Below are positions 37,338 to 45,232 of a DNA stretch of 64,000 nucleotides, piece after piece. Each line of letters starts with the position of its first letter. Within the stretch, counting starts at the first letter, position 1. The DNA is taken from the NCBI RefSeq assembly GCF_014202115.1, contig NZ_JACHFW010000001.1, positions 248,001-312,000 on the forward strand, given 5' to 3'. The notes under the pieces were generated by a model. That model was given only the letters and a program-made list of their open reading frames with translations. It did no database searches and was not told the DNA's origin. Source of the DNA: Catenibacillus scindens (GTDB lineage: Bacteria; Bacillota; Clostridia; Lachnospirales; Lachnospiraceae). The translations under genes were made by a program, and so were the position numbers.

Positions 37338-38252
37338 TCATCTGCCAAGCAGATGTTTAAGATACTCATAGTCCTGTTTTGCGCATGTATACGCATCGCC
37401 GCCGCCTTCATAGCTGAAATATTCTCTCTCGCAGATGTAGGCTTCGATTCCCTGGGCTTCCAGAGCGTCTGAGAGAGCTTTCCAGTTGATGATACCTTCA
37501 CCCAGACGTCCGTTCCAATGGCGTCCCCAGTACATGATTGCTGCCTGTTCCTCTGTAAAATAATTAATATCCGCAAGGAAACCTTCTTTTGCAGCTTTAG
37601 GATTCTGAGGCGGCATAGGTTTTCCAAGTTTTAAAACGTCCTTGGGGAAATGCTCAAGCTCATCGTCACAGTAGGCGCTGCGCAGAGCTTCCTTCACATG
37701 AACCAGCGGAAAACGGCCCGGATATTTCTTTACATATTCTACAGGATCGCAGCCCGCAAAAGCGCACCAGCCGCAGTCCAACTCAAATCCCACATACTTA
37801 GGGTCTGTATTTTTGATCAGAAGGTCATAAATACGATCCTCATCAGCTTCCCGTCCCGTCACTTTACGAAACTCCTGGGAATGATTGTGAAGAGCTGAAT
37901 AAATACCATATTTAGCTCGCTCCTCGCCTTCGCGGTTCATCTCCTCGCAGGCTCTCATAACAGCGTCATAGGATCCGTCACCCAGATCCGGGCGGATATC
38001 CGTATGATGAATATCCATCTCCTGAGCCCACTCAAAGTCTTGAACGGTCTTCAGGTTATGAGAAGAAACCACATCCAGGTTCAGATCAGCAATATACTTC
38101 TTGTATTCCTGCGTTGTCATACCGCATGTATCTGTTCCCATTAACTCAACGCCATCAAATCCAATCTCAGACATCTGTTTCAGGACCTCGGCGCTTCTTT
38201 TCTGATTTGTTTTAAGCAGCGAGTATAACTGCGCACAAATTTTTGATTCCAT
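37338..38252 (-). CDS. Sugar phosphate isomerase/epimerase-like TIM barrel (1)
   Basis: This is a 304-residue second member of the xylose-isomerase-like barrel family. Ligand motifs are SALHNHSQEF (His), GFELDCGWCAFAGCD (Glu/Asp), PLVHVKEA (His) and AYICEREYFSYEGG (Glu). It differs enough from the neighbouring barrel to be a distinct activity rather than a recent duplicate. It is first in the operon, with a perfect AAAGGAGGT site and a good promoter. Together with the oxidoreductase it suggests oxidation of a glycoside or cyclitol followed by isomerisation or elimination. No transporter is encoded here. Confidence 0.9.
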   Translation of the reverse strand: MESKICAQLYSLLKTNQKRSAEVLKQMSEIGFDGVELMGTDTCGMTTQEYKKYIADLNLDVVSSHNLKTVQDFEWAQEMDIHHTDIRPDLGDGSYDAVMRACEEMNREGEERAKYGIYSALHNHSQEFRKVTGREADEDRIYDLLIKNTDPKYVGFELDCGWCAFAGCDPVEYVKKYPGRFPLVHVKEALRSAYCDDELEHFPKDVLKLGKPMPPQNPKAAKEGFLADINYFTEEQAAIMYWGRHWNGRLGEGIINWKALSDALEAQGIEAYICEREYFSYEGGGDAYTCAKQDYEYLKHLLGR

Positions 38253-38320
38253 ACAATTTACCTCCTTTGTGTCTAAAGTTTTCTCGCCGACATTTAGATA
38301 TTACCAAAAAACGCTCCAGC

Positions 38321-38350
38321 TTTATATCATATTTAGGGCATTATTATCAA
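38321..38350 (-). promoter_or_regulatory. Promoter of the isomerase/oxidoreductase operon
   Basis: On the minus strand TTGATA (38345-38350), an 18-bp spacer ending in TGA and TATAAA (38321-38326) lie 69 bp upstream of the first ATG. Confidence 0.6.
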
Positions 38351-38359
38351 ATTCAGGGC
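38331..38359. promoter_or_regulatory. Direct repeat across the isomerase promoter, AraC-site-like
   Basis: ATTTAGGGC (38331-38339) and ATTCAGGGC (38351-38359) repeat at an exact 20-bp spacing, one in the promoter spacer and one next to the -35. Direct repeats two helical turns apart are usual for AraC-family proteins, and an AraC gene follows this operon. Confidence 0.4.
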
Positions 38360-38442
38360 GATGTCACCTTGGTTGTGATTCTGCCTGAGAAACAAAGAAG
38401 AAGAACACCGCATAATACAGTGTCCCTCCTATCCCCGATCCT

Positions 38443-39480
38443 CTAAGCGAAAAGCCGGGAAACATCATTAAACAAAATAAATACCATAAGGATCATCAGC
38501 AGGGCAAATCCCACGAAATTGACAAGGCCCTCTTTTTCACGGTCAAAGGGCTTGCCCCGGATAGCCTCGACAATGAGGAATAAAAATCGACCGCCGTCAA
38601 GAGCCGGCACCGGCAGCAGGTTCATGACGCCAAGATTGGCGCTGAGCATGACAATGAGCTGGCTCATCACAAGAAAGACATTGAGGGCGCCGTAAGATTT
38701 TGACGCCTGATAGCTGTCGTCGATAATGGTCACAATACCTACCGGCCCTGCCACATCATCCCGGCTCAACTGTCCCGTAAAAAGCATGCCAAGGCTTTTA
38801 ATAACTGTGGTAATGTTATATTTCACCTCGTAAAAGCCATACTCAAAAAGCTGAAGGATATTGGCCTTCTGGTAAGGGCTACTGACAATACCGATACGGT
38901 AGCTGCCTGTGGATTCGTCCCAAAATGGGGTGATGGTGGCCTCCATGGTCTGGCCGTCCCTGGTGTAAGTAATGTCGTAGGGCTCGTTGGGATTCAGATA
39001 CATATAAAGGCTGATCTCCTTAAACAGATGAACCCGCTCATTTCCGATGCGGGTGATCACATCCCCGGCCTGAAGTCCGGCCTGAGCCGCCGGAGTTCCC
39101 TCTTCCACACTTCCCACCGCGGTATTCTGGTAGCCGGTGTTGGCCAGAATGATCATGGCAAAGATAAATGCCAGCAAAAAATTAAAAATGGGGCCTGCCA
39201 ACACCACGCTCATTCTCGCCCAGACAGACTTTGTGTTAAAGCTGCCCTCACTGTTTTCATCCTCGTCCTCTCCCAGCATCATACATGAACCGCCGAAAGG
39301 CACCAGTTTTAAGGCATAGACCGTGCCGCTTTTCTTACTTTTGTGAGACAAAAGTTTTGGCCCCATGCCCACGGCAAACTCAGTCACAGTGATCCCGTGC
39401 TGCCTTGCCAGAAGAAAATGCCCCAGTTCATGGATGATAATCATGACACTGAATATAATAAACGCCAGGATAATACCCAA
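38443..39480 (-). CDS. rseP: Site-2 zinc metalloprotease RseP/YluC
   Basis: This is a 345-residue intramembrane protease. The first membrane helix holds the HExxH motif (His17, Glu18, His21; IIHELGHFLL). A PDZ domain lies at about 115-200 (GLQAGDVITRIGNERV). The third ligand region NLLPVPALDGGRF and a last membrane helix follow. The start codon is TTG at 39480, with AGGTGGT upstream, 3 bp after the dxr stop. In Bacilli the homolog cleaves anti-sigma factors and signal-peptide remnants. It is the last gene of the pyrH-to-rseP block; a weak hairpin (ACACTG/CGGTGT on the minus strand, about 38409-38427) follows the stop. Confidence 0.96.
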   Translation of the reverse strand: MGIILAFIIFSVMIIIHELGHFLLARQHGITVTEFAVGMGPKLLSHKSKKSGTVYALKLVPFGGSCMMLGEDEDENSEGSFNTKSVWARMSVVLAGPIFNFLLAFIFAMIILANTGYQNTAVGSVEEGTPAAQAGLQAGDVITRIGNERVHLFKEISLYMYLNPNEPYDITYTRDGQTMEATITPFWDESTGSYRIGIVSSPYQKANILQLFEYGFYEVKYNITTVIKSLGMLFTGQLSRDDVAGPVGIVTIIDDSYQASKSYGALNVFLVMSQLIVMLSANLGVMNLLPVPALDGGRFLFLIVEAIRGKPFDREKEGLVNFVGFALLMILMVFILFNDVSRLFA

Positions 39481-39483
39481 ATT

Positions 39484-40626
39484 TTACCACCTGCTTTCAA
39501 TAAAGTCGTAGGTCTGCTGTTCTGTCATAAGGATCTGATCCAGATCAGGATCGTCGATCTTTGTGTGGGCCTCCATAGCTTTGCGGATAATTTCCGGAAT
39601 TTCCAAAAATCCGATCTTTTTGTCTAAAAACTTTGCCACAGCCCGCTCATTGGCCGCGTTAAATACTGTAGGCACAGATCCTCCGGCCATGGCTGCCTTA
39701 TATGCCAGATCCAGCCCTTCAAATACATCTGGGCGGGGCCTCTCAAAAGTCATCGTCCCCACTTCAAACAGATCCAGCGGTTTGGAACCAAGATCCCGCC
39801 GGTCCGGATAAAAGAGAGCGTACTGTATAGGCAGCCGCATATCCGGAGTTCCAAGCTGGGCAATCACCCCGCCATCCACATATTCCACCGCTGAGTGGAT
39901 AATACTCTGGGGATGGACAACCACCTGGATCTGATCCAGACTCACATCAAAGAGCCAGCAAGCTTCCATCACCTCAAGGCCCTTGTTGACCATAGTCGCC
40001 GAATCAATAGTGATCTTTCGCCCCATCACCCAGTTGGGATGCTTTAAGGCGTCCTCCACACGGATATTTTTCAGTTCATCCTTTGTCCATCCCCGAAAAG
40101 GGCCGCCGGAGGCTGTCAGAAGGATTCTTTTGACCTGGGACGGGGCAAACCCCTGAAGAGACTGAAAGATGGCCGAGTGTTCACTGTCCACTGGAAGGAT
40201 CTTTACATTCATAGCCTTAGCCATAGGCATAATCAGGTGTCCTGCCGTCACAAGAGTTTCTTTGTTGGCCAGGGCAATATTTTTTCCTGCTTTAATCGCT
40301 TCAATAGTAGGCCGGATGCCAATCATGCCCACAATGGCAGTGACGACGGTCTGTGTCTTCTCCTCTGTAACCACATCAATAAGCCCGGACATCCCGGACA
40401 CGATTTTTACTGAAAGATCTGCCACCCGGTTACGAAGATCAGCGGCGTCTTTTTCGTCCCACACCGCCGCTATCACCGGGTGAAACTGCCGGATCTGCTT
40501 TTCCAGGAGGGTCACATTCCGTCCGGCAGCCAGAGCCCTGACACACAGATCTCTGTTGTGTTCCACAATATCCAGCGTCTGTGTGCCAATAGATCCTGTA
40601 GACCCTAAAATGGATATATATTTCAT
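39484..40626 (-). CDS. dxr: 1-deoxy-D-xylulose 5-phosphate reductoisomerase
   Basis: This is a 380-residue second enzyme of the MEP pathway; it converts DXP to MEP using NADPH and a divalent metal. The NADPH motif is ISILGSTGSIGTQTLD. Metal ligands fall in LPVDSEHSAIFQ (Asp, Glu). The flexible-loop and substrate motifs are TASGGPFRGW and HPNWVMGRKITIDSATM. The length matches the family. It sits between cdsA and rseP, with which it is translationally close. ispG of the same pathway is 20 kb away in this window. Confidence 0.98.
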   Translation of the reverse strand: MKYISILGSTGSIGTQTLDIVEHNRDLCVRALAAGRNVTLLEKQIRQFHPVIAAVWDEKDAADLRNRVADLSVKIVSGMSGLIDVVTEEKTQTVVTAIVGMIGIRPTIEAIKAGKNIALANKETLVTAGHLIMPMAKAMNVKILPVDSEHSAIFQSLQGFAPSQVKRILLTASGGPFRGWTKDELKNIRVEDALKHPNWVMGRKITIDSATMVNKGLEVMEACWLFDVSLDQIQVVVHPQSIIHSAVEYVDGGVIAQLGTPDMRLPIQYALFYPDRRDLGSKPLDLFEVGTMTFERPRPDVFEGLDLAYKAAMAGGSVPTVFNAANERAVAKFLDKKIGFLEIPEIIRKAMEAHTKIDDPDLDQILMTEQQTYDFIESRW

Positions 40627-40685
40627 CTCTACACTCCTATCTGCGCAGGAATTTTCCTGCTCAGGAATTCCCCTGTAATCTTTCC

Positions 40686-41498
40686 TCAGCCTATAAAGAG
40701 TCCCAGGAAATACACAACCGGGGCAGTAAATAATATACTGTCAAAACGATCCAAAACACCGCCGTGACCGGGGATAAGTTTTCCGTAATCCTTGATCCCC
40801 AGATTCCTTTTTATGGCCGACGCCGCCAAATCACCCACAATGGCAATCAATGCGCCCACACCGCAGATAATCCCGTAGACAAATACCGGGGTATCAAAGG
40901 ATGGCAGATATCTCATGAGAAAATATCCGTAAATCAGACCAAGGATCACCGCTCCCACAATACCGCCTACGGCGCCTTCCACACTCTTTTTCGGGCTAAG
41001 GACCGGAGCCATTTTATGCCTGCCTATAAGCCGTCCCACACAGTAGGCACATGTATCGTTGCCCCAGGCGGCGAGAAAAATCAGAGGAATCAAGAAAAGA
41101 CCGTCTTCCAGCATACGCACCTGATACATACACATCATAAGCACCGGCACATAAACCAGGCCAAAAACGGCCCAGGCCGCCTGATCCGCTTTGAACTTTG
41201 GAAAAGTAAAAACATAGACAAACATTAACAACAAAAAGCCCGTCATCAGCCCGGCCATGGTTATTTCTTCCACGCCAGCCACGGTCTGGATGCGCACAGC
41301 CGCCACATAGATGACCGCTGCCCCCATTCCAAGATAGCCTAACATATTTTTGTGTATATTATATGTTTTATAAAGCTCATATAAACCTATAAAAGATAAA
41401 AGAGCCGCCAGAAAAAACAGGACATCTCCCCCAAGGATCATAGCGGCAATCATGATCACCAGCAGAACAATGCCGCTGATGAGCCGTGTGAAAAACAT
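40686..41498 (-). CDS. cdsA: Phosphatidate cytidylyltransferase
   Basis: This is a 270-residue membrane enzyme with about eight helices. It makes CDP-diacylglycerol from phosphatidate and CTP for phospholipid synthesis. The CdsA signature is complete near the C-terminus: SAIKRNLGIKDYGKLIPGHG, then GVLDRFDS. The conserved WGNDTCAYCVGR motif lies near 145. The ATG is 2 bp after the uppS stop, so the two are coupled. Confidence 0.97.
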   Translation of the reverse strand: MFFTRLISGIVLLVIMIAAMILGGDVLFFLAALLSFIGLYELYKTYNIHKNMLGYLGMGAAVIYVAAVRIQTVAGVEEITMAGLMTGFLLLMFVYVFTFPKFKADQAAWAVFGLVYVPVLMMCMYQVRMLEDGLFLIPLIFLAAWGNDTCAYCVGRLIGRHKMAPVLSPKKSVEGAVGGIVGAVILGLIYGYFLMRYLPSFDTPVFVYGIICGVGALIAIVGDLAASAIKRNLGIKDYGKLIPGHGGVLDRFDSILFTAPVVYFLGLFIG

Positions 41499-41500
41499 AG

Positions 41501-42226
41501 TTACACGCCTCCAAATCTTCGTTCGCGCAAGTTATACTGCTCAATAGCGGCAATCAGTTCATCCCTGCCAAAATCCGGCCACAGCACGTCTGTAAAATAA
41601 AATTCTGTGTATGCAAGCTGCCACAGCAAAAAGTTAGAAAGGCGCTGTTCGCCGCTGGTACGGATCATCAGATCCGGATCCGGGATATCCCAGGTGTCCA
41701 GGTATCTGGAAAATACCTGTTCCGTTATCTCCCAAGATTTAAGTTTCCCTTCGGCCACATCGCCGGCCATATGACGCATAGCCCGCACCATCTCGTCCCT
41801 GCTGCCATAATTTAAGGCAATTGAAAAATTCAGGCCGGTATTCTTTGCAGAAACTTTTTCAAGACGCTCGATCGCCTCCCGAATATCATCGGAAAGTCCA
41901 GTTTTATCTCCCAAAATACGGACACGCATATTATTTTTTGTCGTCCGCTCAATACAATCCACCAGATAGTCCCGCAGAAGCTTCATAAGCATACTAACTT
42001 CTTTCGGTGGCCGCTTCCAGTTTTCCGTGGAAAAAGCGTACACCGTCAAATATTTGATGCCAAGATTCCAGGCCACCTCGCACATTTTTTCCACATTTTT
42101 GCTTCCCTGGACATGGCCGTAGTTTCTCGGCATAAACCGCTTTTTAGCCCACCGGCCATTGCCGTCCAGGATGATGGCTACATGAGACGGAATGTTCATC
42201 AGCTTTCCATCAATCTCTTTTTCCAT
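41501..42226 (-). CDS. uppS: Undecaprenyl diphosphate synthase (isoprenyl transferase)
   Basis: This is a 241-residue cis-prenyltransferase that makes the C55 lipid carrier for peptidoglycan. Catalytic Asp21 lies in IILDGNGRWAKKR. The substrate motifs FSTENWKRP, RTSGEQRLSNFLLWQ and YTEFYFTDVLWPDF are intact. GAGAGGAGG precedes the ATG. It is separated from frr by 188 bp that contain a long hairpin and a REP-like palindrome. Confidence 0.97.
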   Translation of the reverse strand: MEKEIDGKLMNIPSHVAIILDGNGRWAKKRFMPRNYGHVQGSKNVEKMCEVAWNLGIKYLTVYAFSTENWKRPPKEVSMLMKLLRDYLVDCIERTTKNNMRVRILGDKTGLSDDIREAIERLEKVSAKNTGLNFSIALNYGSRDEMVRAMRHMAGDVAEGKLKSWEITEQVFSRYLDTWDIPDPDLMIRTSGEQRLSNFLLWQLAYTEFYFTDVLWPDFGRDELIAAIEQYNLRERRFGGV

Positions 42227-42332
42227 AAGATCTGCCTCCTCTCACATCCGATCAAGTCTCCAGCAGATGGCACTGGCAGGCGGGAGGCTTAAGTCTCAAT
42301 CCCGCTTCCCACCGTCAGGCGCGCTGCACAGT

Positions 42333-42367
42333 AAAGGCTGCCGCCCCATACTCCGGCGGCAGCCTTT
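42333..42367. terminator. Hairpin between frr and uppS
   Basis: AAAGGCTGCCGCC (42333-42345) pairs perfectly over 13 bp with GGCGGCAGCCTTT (42355-42367). The T run is only three bases on either strand, so it may attenuate rather than end transcription inside the operon. Confidence 0.5.
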
Positions 42368-42385
42368 AAAGACATCAGACTTTAT

Positions 42386-42410
42386 GTTACTGTTCACGAT
42401 AAACAGTAAC
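42386..42410. repeat. REP-like palindrome (short form)
   Basis: GTTACTGTT, seven bases, then AACAGTAAC, ending 4 bp before the frr stop codon. Same family as 25823, 25924 and 43016. Confidence 0.5.
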
Positions 42411-42414
42411 GGCT

Positions 42415-42969
42415 TTATACAGTAAGCACTTCTTTTGTTTTTGTTTCCACAGCTTTATCCACTTCAGCGATATATTTATCTGTCAGTTTCTGGATCGCTT
42501 CTTCCAGATTCGCGTAATCATCTTCGGAAATTTCTTTGGCTTTATTCATCTTCTTGAAAGCGTCATTGCCATCCCGGCGAATATTGCGCACAGCCACTTT
42601 GGCAGCCTCGCCCTTCTTCTTTACGTCTTTTGCCAGTTCCTTTCTCCGTTCCTCAGTCAGCTCAGGAAATACCAGCCGGATGGACTTGCCGTCATTTGTA
42701 GGAGTAATCCCAATATCGGATGCAAGAATAGCTTTCTCAATATCTTTGATCAGTTTGGACTCCCATGGCTGGATCACGATCATACGGGCCTCCGGTACGG
42801 AAATGTTTCCAACCTGCTGGATAGGCGTAGGCGCGCCGTAATAATCAACCATCAGTTTATCCAGCACATGAGGATTTGCCCGTCCGGCACGGATGGACAC
42901 ATACTCCTTTTCAAGACTTTCCAATGTCTTTTTCATTTTAGACTCATAGGTTTTAATTCTCTCATCCAT
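42415..42969 (-). CDS. frr: Ribosome recycling factor
   Basis: This is a 184-residue protein that splits post-termination ribosomes with EF-G. The start at 42969 follows GGAGG; the upstream in-frame ATG has no site, and 184 is the usual length. The conserved features are SIRAGRANPHVLDKLMVDYYG, VMVIQPWE-like MIVIQPWES, and NDGKSIRLVFPELTEERR. It lies downstream of pyrH in the standard order, with a REP-like palindrome between them. Confidence 0.98.
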   Translation of the reverse strand: MDERIKTYESKMKKTLESLEKEYVSIRAGRANPHVLDKLMVDYYGAPTPIQQVGNISVPEARMIVIQPWESKLIKDIEKAILASDIGITPTNDGKSIRLVFPELTEERRKELAKDVKKKGEAAKVAVRNIRRDGNDAFKKMNKAKEISEDDYANLEEAIQKLTDKYIAEVDKAVETKTKEVLTV

Positions 42970-43015
42970 AAAAAATCCTCCTAAAGCTGTCAAGCGACAG
43001 CGTAAATATTTAATC

Positions 43016-43057
43016 GTAACAGTTCAGCCATCAGGAAGGGGCGGGATGAACTGTTAC
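43016..43057. repeat. REP-like palindrome in the pyrH-frr spacer
   Basis: GTAACAGTTCA and TGAACTGTTAC, perfect 11-bp arms, enclose GCCATCAGGAAGGGGCGGGA. The centre resembles element B. The block ends 3 bp before the pyrH stop codon. Confidence 0.65.
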
Positions 43058-43059
43058 AT

Positions 43060-43770
43060 TTAATCAACGGTGACATAGGTTCCGTTAAATTCGTCACTTA
43101 AAGCTTTGACAATACTGTTTTCTTCATTCAGTCCGAAGACAACCATGGGCATCTTATTTTCCATGCACATGATGGTAGATGTCAGATCCACAACCTGGAG
43201 TCTGCGGTCAACCACTTCCTGAATGCTGATCTTATCAAACTTCTTTGCCTGGGGGTTCGTCTTTGGATCGCTGTCATAGACGCCGTCCACAGCCTTTGCC
43301 AGCAAAATAGCGTCGGCTTCAATCTCAATGGCCCGCAGCGTTGTCCCTGTATCTGTAGAAAAGTAAGGATGGCCCGTACCTCCGGCAAAGAAGACAACCT
43401 TCCCTTCTTCTAGGGCTTCCACCGCCGAATCCTTTGCAAACAATTCGGTAAAGGAACCGCACAAAAATGGGGTATATACCTTTGTCTTCATCCCCAGCGT
43501 GCGGAAAATCTCTGACACATAAATACAGTTCATCACTGTGCCCAGCATACCGATCTGGTCTGATTTTGTCCGCTCAATGATCTTACTGCTGTTGCGTCCT
43601 CTCCAGAAATTACCGCCGCCGATCACAATAGCCACCTGGATTCCCTGTTCCAAAAGTACCTTCACCTGGCGCGCAACACCAAGACATGTCTCCTCATCAA
43701 AACCAAATCCCTTGCCTCCGGCAAGGGCCTCCCCGCTTAACTTCAACAAAATTCTCTTCAACTGCACCAT
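43060..43770 (-). CDS. pyrH: UMP kinase
   Basis: This is a 236-residue bacterial-type hexameric UMP kinase of the amino-acid-kinase fold. It makes UDP for nucleotide and cell-wall precursor synthesis. The N-terminal LLKLSGEALAG and VIGGGNFWRGR are nucleotide-binding. DQIGMLGTVMNCIY, GTGHPYFSTDT (acceptor site) and AVDGVYDSDPKTNP are typical. Of the two overlapping ATG codons I choose 43770, because GAGGTG is then 5 bases upstream instead of 1-2. Confidence 0.98.
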   Translation of the reverse strand: MVQLKRILLKLSGEALAGGKGFGFDEETCLGVARQVKVLLEQGIQVAIVIGGGNFWRGRNSSKIIERTKSDQIGMLGTVMNCIYVSEIFRTLGMKTKVYTPFLCGSFTELFAKDSAVEALEEGKVVFFAGGTGHPYFSTDTGTTLRAIEIEADAILLAKAVDGVYDSDPKTNPQAKKFDKISIQEVVDRRLQVVDLTSTIMCMENKMPMVVFGLNEENSIVKALSDEFNGTYVTVD

Positions 43771-43837
43771 CATTCACCTCACTACTAATCTACCATAAAA
43801 CCCGCAATATTTCTACATAAATTTTCGAAACAAGCGA

Positions 43838-43870
43838 GACGTGCGTTAAAAAAAGTATAAGCTGCACGTC
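43838..43870 (-). other. Hairpin at the rhomboid gene end
   Basis: GACGTGC and GCACGTC (7 bp) close a loop that holds a T7 run on the minus strand. The layout is not that of a standard terminator, since the T run lies in the loop. It separates the rhomboid gene from pyrH. Confidence 0.3.
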
Positions 43871-43871
43871 C

Positions 43872-44519
43872 CTACCATCTTCTCTGACCTCTAATATTTT
43901 TAGCATTCCAAAACAGCGCCGCCAGGCAAAAACCGATGACCAGACCGGAAAAATGGGCCACGTTATCGACGCCCCGGCTTCGCATTCCCTGATACAGAGT
44001 AAACAAAATAAACATGCCGATCTGAAAAAATGTGAGATCCTCCAGGACACCTCTGTTTTTAATAATAAGAAACAGGATTCCTCCGGCCACGCCAAATATC
44101 GCTCCGCTGGCCCCGGCGGAAACAACATTGTCCCCGGTGAGCATATTGACCCCGTAGGACACTGCCCCCGAACCTACGGCACACAGAAGATAAAAGATCA
44201 GATATTGGACTTTTCCCAGTGCCCGCTCAAGATTGTCCCCGATAAAAGCCAGGATAATCATATTACTGAACAGATGCTCCAGGCCAAAATGGAGAAAAGC
44301 GCTTGTCAAAAGCCGCCAATATTCATGGCCATACCGGATCAGCGGCCAGTAAGAGGCGCCCCACCGGATCATCAGGCCCGTATCAGTTGTCGACCCTATC
44401 AGTTCAATAATGATAAAAACAATCACATTGACCGCGATAATGGCTGTATTTACCGGCGACATCCTCTTCACTGGGTTATATCCGTAGCGGCCAGGACCGC
44501 CATACCGATAAACATTCAT
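43872..44519 (-). CDS. Rhomboid family intramembrane serine protease
   Basis: This is a 215-residue six-helix membrane protein. The catalytic Ser138 lies in GASGAIFG and His189 in DNVAHFSG. The oxyanion Asn86 lies in HLFSNM, and the conserved WR lies in EYWRLLTSAFLH. All catalytic parts are present, so it should cleave membrane-embedded substrates. AAAGGAGGTG precedes the ATG. It is the last gene of a four-gene run with NUDIX, PHP phosphatase and a small membrane protein. Substrates cannot be predicted. Confidence 0.94.
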   Translation of the reverse strand: MNVYRYGGPGRYGYNPVKRMSPVNTAIIAVNVIVFIIIELIGSTTDTGLMIRWGASYWPLIRYGHEYWRLLTSAFLHFGLEHLFSNMIILAFIGDNLERALGKVQYLIFYLLCAVGSGAVSYGVNMLTGDNVVSAGASGAIFGVAGGILFLIIKNRGVLEDLTFFQIGMFILFTLYQGMRSRGVDNVAHFSGLVIGFCLAALFWNAKNIRGQRRW

Positions 44520-44546
44520 CCTTGCGGCACCTCCTTTCCACAGACT

Positions 44547-45170
44547 TTACTGGTCTAAAAGGTTCAGAAAATCAAACGCATGTCCCGGCTCCGCTTCCAG
44601 GAAATGCATCAGCATGTAGGCGCACATGATGGCCACATTTTCCTCTTTTAAAATACGCCGCACCTCCTCTTTATCCGCCAGAACGATCTCAATTTCCTCA
44701 TTCTCCTCCTGGCCTTCCTTGGAAGGCGTGCCGCTGGCATATCCGTAAATAGTTCCACAGGATTCATCTGTCATTCCCACCGTTGTGAAGAATGGTTTAC
44801 AGTACATTTCCGGAGCGTCCACAGGCGTAAAATCAAGTCCCGTCTCTTCCTTTAATTCCCTGACGCCTGCCTGTTTAAAAGTTTCTCCGGGATCCACAAG
44901 GCCGGCCGGAAATTCATAAATATAATCATCCAGAGGGCAGCGGTATTGACGGATCAATACAACTTTATCCTGTTTTTCGCCGTAAAGACTGTAAATAATC
45001 ACCCCATCCGCCGTATTTTTTTTTGTATTCAGTTTAAGATCCTCCGAATGTTTTGCTCTGGACGCCACATAATAGGCGCTGTGCTTTCCTTTATCGCTGA
45101 CCATATCAAGTGTATAAAGATTTAAAAAAGGATTTTCTGTCACTTGCTTTACATCATGAACTCTTCGCAT
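44547..45170 (-). CDS. NUDIX hydrolase, ADP-ribose pyrophosphatase-like
   Basis: This is a 207-residue NUDIX enzyme. The box G-x5-E-x7-REUxEExGU is complete from GLVDPGE through RELKEETGL at about residues 90-112. The preceding VVLIRQYRCPLDDYIYEFPA is typical of ADP-ribose diphosphatases. The proline downstream of the box that marks this group fits KPFFTTVGMTDE. It acts in the cytoplasm on ADP-sugars or damaged nucleotides. It is the third gene of the run, 27 bp before the rhomboid gene. Confidence 0.93.
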   Translation of the reverse strand: MRRVHDVKQVTENPFLNLYTLDMVSDKGKHSAYYVASRAKHSEDLKLNTKKNTADGVIIYSLYGEKQDKVVLIRQYRCPLDDYIYEFPAGLVDPGETFKQAGVRELKEETGLDFTPVDAPEMYCKPFFTTVGMTDESCGTIYGYASGTPSKEGQEENEEIEIVLADKEEVRRILKEENVAIMCAYMLMHFLEAEPGHAFDFLNLLDQ

Positions 45171-45232
45171 ATGATTATCAACCTCCGCCTAAATTCAGCC
45201 GTACCTCTGGGATCTTTTGCCGGACGCTGCCG

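Noticed and set aside
34888-38252. Assignment as a dgp C-glycoside cleavage operon
   Set aside because: The small DgpB/DUF6379 partner is absent and the oxidoreductase length differs, so only a general keto-sugar role is proposed.
42333-42367. True end of the pyrH-frr transcript
   Set aside because: The hairpin has no proper T tract on either strand, and uppS-cdsA-dxr-rseP follow in the usual order, so I list it only as a possible attenuator.
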